From positions 55,666,705 through 55,730,704 of the forward strand of contig NC_086283.1 of NCBI RefSeq assembly GCF_021018805.1: a stretch of 64,000 nucleotides of DNA, read 5' to 3'. This stretch comes from Prinia subflava. Taxonomy: Eukaryota > Chordata > Aves > Passeriformes > Cisticolidae. Under the pieces are notes generated by a model. It was not told where the DNA came from, made no database searches, and was given only the letters and a program-made list of their open reading frames with translations. Both the position numbers and the translations under genes were made by a program. Of the stretch, positions 34,961 through 46,950 are shown piece after piece; within the stretch, counting starts at the first letter, position 1, and each line of letters begins with the position of its first letter.

Positions 34961-37263
34961 ATGACAACAGCAATAGGAAGTGATGGCCCTCAGCCACATG
35001 CTTACAAAAATGTCAACTTTTCAGCATATTTCAATCTCAAAGAAGCTGCACAACTGAAACATGGAAAAGGATATGAACCACAAAAGTACTACCAAAAGTA
35101 CTAAGCAGACAGGGGGTGAAGGTGTGGGATGGCACCGTAAAGCCTCTGCAATGTCATAACTTTCATTTATATTGTAAACAATTGTGGGTACTTAATTCGT
35201 GATTAAAAACATAAGCACTGCAAGTAAGATAAGTAGACATTAAGAAGCTGAAATAAAAGTAAAAAATGGATATGCATTCCACAAACCTGTGCTTAGTTCA
35301 GTTGAACTTATTGGAGAGAATACTTTTCCACAGAGTGCATATAGTGCAATCTAGCACTGGATAGTAAATAATTAGTATACAGTGTAATAAATGACATGAG
35401 CTCAAGTGTCTGAAAGACAGGGTTTCCGTAAAAGGGCAGCTCAGGCTTCTAATCCTGACATAGTAAAATTAATTCCAAAAGCAAAAAGACAGAAAATACA
35501 TACACTTTTTTGCGATGTGTATTTTGTTGCTCCACGGTTATTTAATGATTTAGAAAGTTATTAGGCACAGATACCCATCAGCCTGTGTGGCTTTAAAAGC
35601 ACCAATGTCTACTGTCAAAACATTCACATTCATCAAGTAGTTCCTTAGAAGAGCACTTGTTGTTATTATGCTAATAGGCTAAGCCAAACACATAAGTAAA
35701 AACAGCTGTGGAAAAAGAGGCAGGAAAGAAGCCTTTGGTACAGAAAGCAACACACTACTATCTTTTATCCTGTATCTTTGCATGAACATCATACTGTCAG
35801 CTTTTTCTCCCTCATCTTTCATGGGGCACAGCTTTAATTGGTGGAAGATTGCTTCAAGTACCAGTAGCTGCCATCAAAAGCTTTCTTGGTCAATGAATTG
35901 TATTCACTGCTGTGAACATAGGATGTGCTCAGAAATGAAACAAAAGCACATGATTTTCAGGACATCTTGACACAAAGATCTTGATCAGATAGGTTTTGAA
36001 AAGCCTGAAGAAAAGTTTTCAAAAGAGAACTTTTGACCTATTGCAAGATAACTATGAACTAAATTTCTATTTGGGTCTTCTAGACTAGAGTAGAACAAAG
36101 GGATTTCAATCCAGCTGCAGCCCAGACATAACGCAGTTCACCTCTTTTGATGGCTCATGAATAAAGGAGCAGCTACCCTACGGCAGTTATCAAAATAGCA
36201 CAGCCTCCTCATCTCAAAATATCCCATGCTCCAGTCCTAACCTCGAAAAACAAAGTGTGCTTTTAATTGGATAATTCCAAGTGCTAATACTCTAGACTGC
36301 AAAACTGCCAAGCCACTTGGGCAAAGTTCCTTTCATGAACTGATTAACATGTCAAGAAACGCACTTAATGAAGAGGTAGTATACTGAAGAATACTGACTC
36401 TCACAAGCCCTCTTTTAATCAGAGACTGAATAATTAGGCTGAAAAGCAACAACTGAAGAAATAAAATGAAATAGTTTTGTATGGCTTCTATCACATTCAA
36501 GTGTTGGCTACACTACCCCAATTCTATTTCACTGCCTTTTGCACTGCCACACCAACATTTCTTAGCATAAATCATATCATCTTTTTTTTGTAAGTAGGAA
36601 GCAAAGATGAATTATAATGAGAACTTTTAGCTTAATTCACTGATGTTTGATGTTTAGACTGGTTCTCACTTAAAAAGAAGTGGGGAATGAAGTAATATGG
36701 TAAGACCAGCTCTGGTGTAAGTCTTGTCAAAGGGCCTGTTTCCTCTTCTTTATTAGTCTGACCACAAGGATGGTACTTCACAAATATGTGACAATGGTTA
36801 AATTTTAGGGGAAAATTATTAAATTATCTGGTGTGTTTCAATAAGAAAAATTTTACATACACTAAAGAAACTACATAACTAAAGAAAAAAAAAGAACAAA
36901 AAAATAGAAAATGTTTCAATCGGTATTGTACTTAATATCATTGTTTACTATTACGTAATATTAGATACACAATAGTAGTTGACAGCAATATACATTGAAA
37001 ATGTTAACCCTCCATAATATTTCTTTCTGTCCTTCTAAAAAAAATCAAAGCCTTAAAATAATTAAAATGTCCAGACCTGCCAGCACTGTTCACATTGTCA
37101 TGCCCAAGAGTATTTTAAAAGCCTGATGAGTGCATGTCTTTGGCATTTACAATTAAATTCTGCCTTATGAAGGAGCTAAGTTTTTCTCTCAGCTCCACAG
37201 CTTAACCAGAATTCCACCCCTGCAACACTAGATAAGAATTTTAGGCATGTGCTCTGATTAAAT
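34961..37263. other. single-copy non-coding DNA, enhancer-like in places
   Basis: Only one frame reaches 60 codons (62 codons at 35782-35970) and it is not recognisable. Complex sequence without repeats runs through 35.1-35.25, 35.77-35.96 and 36.1-36.46 kb, with words such as TTTAATTGG, TAATTAGG and CTTTAATTGG. The absence of identifiable transposons over this span is consistent with purifying selection against insertions, but the span is short. Confidence 0.45.
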
Positions 37264-37328
37264 TAAAAAAACAAAAACAAAAAACAAAAAAACACATCCC
37301 CCCAAAAAACCAAAACCAAACCAAAAAA
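37264..37328 (+). repeat. CAAAA low-complexity tract
   Basis: A runs broken by single C, with a central CATCCCCCC interruption, ending in CCAAAACCAAACC. Confidence 0.93.
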
Positions 37329-40300
37329 CTATATTCTACATTAAAACAATGTGAAATGTTAAGCACAATGTGAAGATGTGAAGATAATTATTCAAACTGT
37401 CAGTGCCAGTAGATATTTGTCTCTAGGATGTTGAACTCTATTTGTTATCTATAATATAAAAGCTTTAAACTGCACATATTCTTAACTAGAATACTGACTC
37501 TATATTTCCTAAAGTGTCCAGACTCATCTTCCCTTTCTGTTTTTTCCATGTAGTACACAGAATTATTATTTAGGTATACATTTACAGGGTATGACTGATT
37601 TTACAAGGGTTATAAACACTCAAAAATTCATTGCCATGTTGCATATTTTTTTCTTCTATGAACACGTCCATCTAGAATTTTCTATGGACAATATGCAATA
37701 TAAAAAAACCAAACAACCACTTATAGGAACATCAGTTAATTAGTTTTGCTCTAGAACTGAATGCTAGTAAAGAAAACTATCAAAAAAGACAAATATTCCC
37801 TCAAAAGAAATAAATATCCCATAGTAGTTGAAATACTGCACACGTTTAATTAAATGCATTATGTATATTATATATAATGTAGCAACTATCTTTTTAGTTT
37901 CTGTTACACTTTTCTAAAATTGTGAAATTGTAGCAGGAAAGCATCTTCTCATACCTAATTCTTAAAAAATCAAATTGAACACAATTCTGTGAGACTACAT
38001 TTTGGCACATAAATTTAAAAAGCAAGAGTCTATCCAATTATACTGAAATGTTTAAAATTTATTGCAAAGATTTGCAGTAACCTGACAACAAATGCAATTT
38101 GGCTTGAGAAAACATATATTCACAATTATTTTTTAATCTGTTTTATAACAGCACGCAGAAACATGCTGCTATTCATGGAGCTTTTAACGAGTTTTACACA
38201 GTTCTGCAATTGCAAATACCAAAATATAATTTTAATGTAGCAAGCAAATTAATATGGCGCTCACCAACCTTTTTAATAGAGAATAAAATTATGATGCAAC
38301 ATAGTAGACACTGTATGCAGTTCAGCCAAATTTACAGAAAAACTCATTTCGGCTTGCTATGAAAAAAATGCCTGTTACTTGCACATCATCGAAATTCTCT
38401 CTGGAGAATAGTATTTTAACTGAGTGAAGCAGGAATCCCTGATCTAACTGAGTTGCAGACTGAAAAGGCAGAAATAAAATGTGAAGTGTATACTTTTCAT
38501 TTATTCTCAATTCAGTCTGTGCCTTTCAGAATTCTAGAAGCTTGAATAAATGAAAAGAATATGAACCCAACCATTTGTAATTCTACAATTACTGGCCAAG
38601 AGTTCATGCAAGGTAGTATTCCAAATTTCATTTTATGCAAGGGATTTTGTAAATGACTAGAGAAACACGAACATTTAGCAAACCCCCAGTTACCTTAATT
38701 CTTTCATTTTAACTTGACTCTTCTTGGAACTCCCACTGATTTACTTTCATTCTTTTTAAGATATCCTACCACATTCTTGATTAAATTCAATTAAAAGGCC
38801 AATGCTTTGTTTTTTTAAGAGTTATGTGCAGTAGTTTCAGAGATGCTGTGACGCTTTTATAATTCAGTATGTGGATAGGCATTACAGTGCCTAAGTTACC
38901 ATAGGTTCACACAAAGTTACAATCCCTTCCAACTCAAAACATTGAAAAGGTTTTAAATAATCCTTTTTTTCATTAGTAAGAAACTGCATTTAAAATATTC
39001 AAACATCTGACAGTCCATGAAGATCTGTGAAAGAAATTTAGATATTCAGCTAATCACTATAGCTTAGGACAAACATGTTTCAAGTGGAAATTTAAATTTG
39101 GACTTCAAAGGCCCGAGCATGTAACACTCACTGAATCAGAGTCTGGCTGAATCAGCAGGACATGGCCTGAATAAATGATCTTTACTTAGGTCTAACTGAA
39201 CAATAAAACCTGTATCATCTGTATCAAAAACAAACAAAACCAACAAACTCCCTTAAGCATTTTGACCTATTCACAGCTAATTTACCTATAGTGATAAGTC
39301 CACAGGATAACTACAAACTGAAAAGTGCAAACTCTCAAGAGTGATAAAAGCAGTGAAACAGTCAAGGAGTGTATATAACTGCATTACCCACTGGGAACAC
39401 CCAGCAGGTTGCAGTGCCATTGCATTTGAGGGTGATTTGAGTCCAGGCTGCTTTAGCCTGACCACCTGTGTCCAATTCCCCTTCCATCAGCAGCTGAGCG
39501 AGTTACTCCTCCTCTGCCCACTCCAACATCAGAGGCTTCCCTTACTCTGAGACAAATGTATATGTATATACTTGCTGTTGAACCAGGGTACAGTAAAAGC
39601 TACTTGCAGAACTATATTGATTTTAAACATCTAAATTAGGTAAACTGAATTACGTGACAGACAACTTCTAATCTCTTGAATACCAGCTGAGTTGCTAAGT
39701 AAATTAATTTTCTCTCTTACTGTTTGGTTTTCCTGCAGATATGGAATACTGTTGTGTGTGATATTTCAGTTCTATTTAACATAACAGTGCTAGCTTTTAA
39801 AATCCCAAATAAGTTTCTTGATGCTATAAGAAACATTGTAGGCAATGTGGCGGAAGGAGATCAAGTACAAGTGGAGGAGGTTTTTATGTATATACTAATA
39901 TTTAAGCATAAATTAATGGTACTATAATAACGCAATTAAAAATAAAAATGTAAAGAATCTAAAGGTAGAATTAATACCACAGACTCGTTGACTAGCTCAA
40001 ATTAACAGTCACAGTTAACAGAGAATTTAAATTCCCTCTCTTGGACTTTATTGTATACATGCCCATGGGTAGGGAAACCTCCAAACAAAAGTTTAATCAG
40101 ACCTGCATCCACAGACAGTGGAAAAAAAGTGCCAGGTACTGGTCAGTAAAATAGTCACTACTTACTTGATGCAATAGAGATACAGTCAAATCTCTAAACA
40201 ATTTTTACTGAAATTTTCTTTTGCTGTTAGGGTATTTTACCTGTATTTGCAGAACAAAATCAAATTTCAAAGGTTTGACAGTCACCATGAAATGAATTCT

Positions 40301-40856
40301 AATCCTCCTGATATGTCATCAAATACCTTCACCTCTCCTGAGAATATGCAGGCTATTCTGAACATAAAAATAAATGTAATTCAGAAGTTAGAGCCACGCA
40401 ATCTCACCAAGTGCACTCATAAAAAGTAATTCAGAAAAAATAATGAGCAAAAATCAACATTTCAGTTTAGCTCAGCCACAAAGTATGTATGGACTTAACA
40501 CTGACTTTGGAATTGATCCTTGACCAAGATTTGACCAGATTTTAAGACTGGTTTCTTCAGACTTGAAACAGAGACACACTATCATTTCACAGTTCTCCAT
40601 GCAGAAAATACACAGGAACTTTTTATAACTTCTCTCTGAAATTCTTTAGTAGCTCTGTGAGGAACACAGACACTCCACATTTCAGAATTTCAAGAGTGAC
40701 CTGCAGAATCAGCAACACACCCATGACAACTATTTTAACATGATGCCTAAGATAGCAGACAGGTTTTTTCAGTCATCTCTGGGGCAATGTACACAGCCCA
40801 AAACAGCAAAGCATCAAAGGGGCTTATGCTGCATGATTGCTGAAAGGAGTACTATT
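37329..40856. other. AT-rich non-coding DNA with possible conserved and exon-like segments
   Basis: A complex AT-rich segment at 38030-38300 is free of repeats. A patch at 39380-39550 is richer in G+C. Two phase-matched exon-like units occur at 39739-39879 and 40253-40429 (see findings); they lack recognised products, so no gene is called. A short CAAAA tract lies at 39226-39246. Confidence 0.5.
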
Positions 40857-40880
40857 AAACAAAACAAAACAAAACAAAAA
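40857..40880 (+). repeat. AAAAC pentamer tract
   Basis: Four to five consecutive AAAAC units. Another member of the CAAA-type simple repeats on this strand. Confidence 0.9.
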
Positions 40881-42708
40881 CCAAAAGTGGGATTCAGCTG
40901 ACAGAAGAGATGCTACCACTTATGTGAAGTAGGTTGTGGGTTTACTTTGGTGCCCTTACTTGAAGGTAGAGGCAGAGTATTCTGCTGCCTCTTCTGCTAC
41001 AAGCCTCAGTTCTTGTGGCAGAGTTTCTGTAACCCCCTTGTAACTGCTGTGGGGCCAGCAATACCAACACAGACCTGCATCTCATGGGCAACAACTTACA
41101 GGACATTAACTATAGTGAAGGGCACAGACAGGCACTTATTTTTTCTGGAAAAATAACAGAGATCAATCACAGTTCTTCAGAAGGCCTGAAAAGCAGCAAG
41201 CACTTTAGTATTTTACAGCAAATTGCCAGTACTTTTATCACAAGCTAACATATAACCTGTGCTGATTTGACATACCAACAGCCCTGTGCACTGGCCTTCA
41301 AAGAAAAGATCTCACAGGTTTTTCTCTGAGATGCACAGTCAACTTCACCCTAGATTTTATGCAAACTCCTTTTCCTTACACAATAATCATATTTAATTAA
41401 ATTAGAACCTGCAGGGTTTCCACACAGTTTTGTAAATACCAATCAAATTCAATGAAAGTTTCTATACTTTGAATCTCTACGAAATGGCTCAACAAAAACT
41501 ATGAAAAAGAATGCTGCTATTATCTTCCTTGAACCTTTGAGCTTCATGGAAATTCCTAACTATCCTGCTCACCAGACTTACAATGTCAGTCTCACAGTCA
41601 CCTCTGTGCTGGGGCTGTGTAACAGAGATGCCTGCAAGAATCCTACACCTAGCCCTACAGACAACAACCCAACAGCTAAATTCTCTGTGCCAATAGTCCT
41701 TTACCATTGATATACGTTGGGTACAAGTTTGACAGAGAAGCAACTACTTCAGTTTTTGCTTTCAGAAATGGTGAAGCCCGAGATTTAGCTTCCTTGAACA
41801 CAGGCTCTTGCATCCCTAATGCTCCTTATGCTCTTTCCATACCAGCAAAAGCTTGTCAGTTCAGTGCTAAATGTATCATATCTAAGCAACATATCTTTAT
41901 GTAGAAACAATATCAAAAGATAATAACTTCATATTTGATATATTGAAGAAAGTATGCAGCAAGGAATTGAAGAGTCAGTTTTAAGATGCGTGATTTGTCT
42001 TGGACATGGTATAAAAAAATCTTAATTTTAATTAGTAATATGTATACATATATACACAGAGATACATGTGCAGTATTTGCAGTTCTTTAGGGAAGCCCAC
42101 TTTGCTACTTCTCTTGCTGCTCTGCTCTTACTTATTAACCCTGAACCTGAATCTGAATATTGAAAATCTTATTTTCCAATAGAAACTTCAAAGCATGTTT
42201 AGTGAGATGATAAGCATATGGATGTATCCACAGTGTAACAATTTCTTCTCATCCTCAAGTCCCATTCAATGCTCATGTGGCAAAAACTGGCTGCAGAAGG
42301 AAAATGTTGAAAAATCATGTATCTTCTAGAAACAGATGTCAAAGTCAGGAATTAAGGATCAAGGATGCCACTAAAGCCTTGCTAAGATATACCATCAGCA
42401 AACATCATTTAAGATTGAATTCCAAGATTTAATTTCTACATTAGTATCTGTGCATTTACAGACTGTCTAATCTAGCTACACAGCAGACTTAATTAAAAGG
42501 CAGATTCATTCTTTTCATGCCCTCTCACTTTTAAATCCAGCAAAATCAGTACCCTGATCCCAACCCCAAGCCGAACCAACACATTCAGTAGCATAAAACA
42601 GCCTTCCCCTTTTAACTGTAAACTGGTTTTTCCATTTTCTGTACTGAACAGCTGTGTGGTACACCAGTAAGCAGTAACTTCATTCTAGAAGCTGGCAAAC
42701 AGCTACAC

Positions 42709-42740
42709 TCATACACACATACATATACACACATATATAC
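42709..42740. repeat. imperfect CA/TA microsatellite
   Basis: CATACACACATACATATACA and the following ACACATATATAC form a short, interrupted alternating tract. It gives a Val/Tyr/Cys-rich stretch in a 63-codon minus-strand frame that is not a gene. Confidence 0.85.
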
Positions 42741-43866
42741 CGTCCTCACAAGTTGTTTGCTAAATAAGCTTAGTGCTAAAAATAAAACTAAAGCTTCTAC
42801 CACAAATGAGAAAATAAAGATTTTAAAATGTTAATTAACAACAACATTCTTAAAAAGCAGGAGAAAACATACTAACTTCTAGGGATTAAACTGAGAGATT
42901 AAATGATAGTGAAATCTTCACCAGCTGATAATATGAAAGGCTGAGGTCAATATAATGCACATGGACAGTCATGCAAAAAAAGGATTGAAAATCAAAGTCT
43001 GCTGAATGAACACTAACAATACAACATGGCTAACCAAACCTTTCAGGTCTGACTGTTAGTTTCTGCAACTTTATTATTCTGAGTCAGCGTCACATCTAAA
43101 TGTGGATTCTGCCTCTGCCTGACAGATTGCTCTTCTTACTTTAAGATGCCCCTTGGCTTCTTAAACATCTGACTCTAATAATTGTCCTCATACCAAAACT
43201 CTTACCATCTTACTTTGATCAATCCCACAACAAAGAATAGAATTGAAACCTGCATTTCCTAGCCTGGCTGTTGACAGTTAAGACACAGGAGTTTTGTTCA
43301 TCTGCAGCTAACCAAAATATACAAAATAAAGTTATGAAATACCTGTCCCTTGGATTTTCTTACCCCTGCTGAAGGACTGCACTTCTTAAAATATATGCAG
43401 GCTAACAGATGCTGCTCTGCAGCCACTGGCAGCCAGAAGTTCTGCAAAGCAGCCCCATATCCTTTGAAAGTAGACTTGTGACTGCATAATTTTTGTTACA
43501 TCTAGAGATCTTCAAGTTTGGAATCTCAGAGAACTGGACACTGTCCAAACACATTGGAAGTAATTTTTTTTTCCACAGCTATTGTAAAGTCTTTTTAATA
43601 AACACATGCCTATTGGCAAGTACTCAGCGGGATTCCTCAAAAGACAGAAAATGTAAATAAAATAGGTGTATGTAAAAAACACGACACTATTTAATCTTGC
43701 ACCTTTTCATTATTATAAGCAGTCATCAGATAAAAACTAAGTACATATGCCCAAGCTTACTTCCAAATAATTTAGACCATTACAGAGGAATATAATCTAG
43801 GAACTGGAAAAAACCCTAGCAACTGTCATTGAAGAGCATTTAAAATACAAATACATAAAATGTTGG

Positions 43867-43882
43867 AAAAAAAAAAAAAAAA
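43867..43882 (+). repeat. 16-base A run
   Basis: Uninterrupted mononucleotide tract. No retroposed body was recognised upstream. Confidence 0.85.
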
Positions 43883-46439
43883 TCAGTGTTTCTTAGCCTA
43901 AAAATAAAAGGAGGAATCTGTCAAAGCTGCATGAGCTAGCTGATCTCCAAATCAAAATTGTGAAGAGAGGTAGATTAAAATGTTAAGTTATTGAGTGTGG
44001 AGACACTTTTACTGTATTGCTATACTTGATTTTCCTTTCATTATTTTAATACCTTTCTTGTAGGATTGATTGTCATTGGCTGTAAGAAAACACAGAATCT
44101 GATTCTTTATTTCAGCATTAAACCAGAAATATCTGCTAAGTTTCTTTTAAAATTGATGGTTACAAATACTGTTTATAAAACAACTCCATATGAATTTTAT
44201 AACTGAGTTTTTAAAGGTTCTGTCAAATAAATCATGATTAAATTCAATTTTTCTATGGGGTCTCAACATTGGGACAGGAAATTACCATCCGTGCTTAGAG
44301 AAATAAAATGAGTGCAGATTTTCTGTTATCTTGAGGTAGCTAGGTTATTGAAGTCAATCAAACAAAAAAAATCCTAATAAGGAAATAAATATAATAAATA
44401 AATATATTTGTTTCTATCAAGGTTATTACGAACAAATCATATGTTGCTAATATTTGTAATTGACACTCAAGTTACTGTAATTCTCTTTATCAGAATACTG
44501 GCTTTGGGTACACCTTTTTTCTTTACCGTTTATTTTTCCTGTCACATCTTAATGTTCTGGTTTCTTTTCTTTTTCTGAAATTTTCTTTGACTCTCAAATA
44601 ACTTCCACAGAGCTATGAATAGTTTTTAAAGAGACACCATTCAGACTCCACATTTAGCTAGTCTGTGAGAGAAAAAAGTGTGACCAGACCAGATTAAACT
44701 GAAAATAAGCATTCCTAAAAATAGAGTAAGGTTTGAATAAAAACAACTGTTATTAGTTATTTTGATAACTAATGTTACACCTTTAATTAAAACTGCTGAA
44801 AACAGAAAATGTTTAAAACATCACAACTTATCCCTTAAAATACACATACTCCAGACATTGTTAACACTGTGAACCAATATACCTGAATGCCTCATCTACA
44901 AGGGCACCTGGGAATTATTTAATACAGAGAACTTTTTTCTTTCTCATTTGGCTTATGGGACAAAAAATATACGTTCTTAATCCTATTCTGTGTATGAGAC
45001 TCAACCATATAAATGAATCTAAAGAACTAAGAGTAATAAATTATTTTATTATAGAGTATTTGCTGACCATTTCTTTTCCTTATCTTAGTGCAAGAATGAA
45101 TGCCTTGCTGGGGAATAAGCACGAGCATCAATTACTCAGGTTTTTCCTTTCTGAAAAAGGATTTATATTCCTTTAAGATTTCAAGAAAAATCCAGCAGAA
45201 AAGTGATGATTTCCTGATATCCTGAGCTGTTCTGCAAGGCAGCTGATGGAGAAAAACAGTGCCCAGCCCAGTCAGGACATAAAGGAGTGGTTCACATCTC
45301 CCTCTGCTCACTTTGCTAGGACTTTGCCCTGCCACAGCAAAAAGGTGTGGTGTGTCCGGGAGGTATGAACGGCTAGAACAGTTCCAGGGATAATGTGCTG
45401 CTTACAGTCTCAGTAGTCAGAAAATCAATGCGTATCAAGAAAGAAAAAACAAAAATAGAGGGTGAGCACCACGTGCCCCTCTGCTCAGAGCAACCTGCCA
45501 TGTACATGGATGATGTATATCCATGGTTCTTCCCCAAAGACAACCCCATATAATCAACATCACCTGACCTACCGTCCTCACACACACATTTTTGACTTGC
45601 AGGATGAAGTCAAGCTCTGACATTTTGAAAAAGGTCAAAAATATGTAAGAAGACCTGGGGTTTGGTTTCAGAAATATGAGTCAGAGAAGAGGAACCTCTA
45701 CTGATAAGAGGAAAAAATATTAGTTTGCATTTGCTTCAAACTGTCAAATCCAAGTCAGAATTATAAAATGTAATGCTTACTATCTGTAATCCTGATGTTC
45801 AAGACTAATGGGTTGCATTAAAAAACAGTTACAGAAATCCTCATGCAAATTTTAAAATTAATTTCATACAATGATATGAAGAAAGGGTTTTGGGTTTCAC
45901 CTCTGCCAAAACCAGCAGAAACAACAGTGGAGACTCGAGGGAAATTGCCCATACTAAAAATAAACAGTCTGGTAGGAGTGAGAATGGGAAATCATTTTGT
46001 TATCTGGATAGTTGTTAACCTGGGGAAAATTACAAATTCATATTAACAAAAATACAAACATAATAATTCAAATTATTTTAAAAGCAAAGAAATTATTTTT
46101 CCTGTTTCTTTAAGTTCATTGGAATTTTCAGAACTCTTTCATAGCATGAAACAACAAGCAACAGACTTCCTCTGGTGCACAATCAAATTCACGTACTTGT
46201 GTCTATTTTTCTTCAAAAGACCTGAACCAAGCAATAGTAGAGATATGAGTGCTTTATAAATTGCTTTCTATTTAAGAAACCAGACAAACTAACAAATAGT
46301 ATTGAAAAAAAAGTATTATAAAGGCACTTCTTTTTTTCCTAATATTGTTAATTTAATTTGGAACTTTCTGATGTGAGATGTATCAATATATTTTATTCAT
46401 GTTATTGAATTTTCCATCTGTTTCTAAATATGTTGTCCT

Positions 46440-46950
46440 TAAATCAATTCTGTGCAAATGTGCTGCTATATACTGCCTGTATGGAAATAAGGACGAGTGG
46501 AAACCCTAAATACTTATGCAGCTTGTCATAATTAACCAATGGCCCATGTGCTAGACGCTCTACAGAGAGCACCAAAATGCTACAATGCTAGAAGTATTTA
46601 ATACCTTAAATTAATACAGACACAAAAGAGAACAGCTTTTTAATAGCATCAATAGTCATCCAACTGTTAGAAAAAATGTATTTCCAGGAAAAGAGTTTAT
46701 TTCTCCAAAGTAATTATAAATTAAGCCTATGTCCTTCTGAAACATTAACATAAAGCAGAAATAGTTCTATCACTAAACATCAACAACAAAGCAATGCTGT
46801 GCTATGCAGTGGAAGGCTATGAAATGCAAATTGTTTGTGAATCTATTCAGGGTACAGCTCATTAGCAAAGAACAATGAAATAAATAATTTGGCAAAATGC
46901 ATGTTCTTCTGTAATCTCTGTGAACATAACCTTCACTACGCCAAATATCT
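46440..46950. promoter_or_regulatory. candidate conserved non-coding element with POU/SOX-like sites
   Basis: Repeat-free complex sequence. ATGCAAAT, the octamer bound by POU factors, lies at 46824-46831 and runs straight into TGTTTG. GAACAATG, a SOX-like word, lies about 40 bases downstream, and CATAATTAACCAATGG about 300 bases upstream. No open frame of 60 codons occurs here. The enhancer reading is inference from motif texture; these words are short and common. Confidence 0.28.

Larger units (their letters stand above)
40881..46439. other. non-coding DNA, no gene seen
   Basis: Frames reach 84 codons (minus, 41489-41743) with an overlapping 69-codon frame on the other strand, and nothing is recognisable. 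Simple repeats: an imperfect CATA tract at 42709-42740 and a 16-base A run at 43867-43882. The part at 45.2-45.56 kb is richer in G+C with overlapping frames on both strands, but no element was identified. A 12-base palindrome CCATGTACATGG lies near 45498-45509. Confidence 0.55.

Noticed and set aside
38920..38945. CCCTTCCAACTCAAAACATT resembling the CR1 3' end
   Set aside because: No upstream CR1 similarity and no ATTCTATG octamer follow; a match this short can occur by chance.
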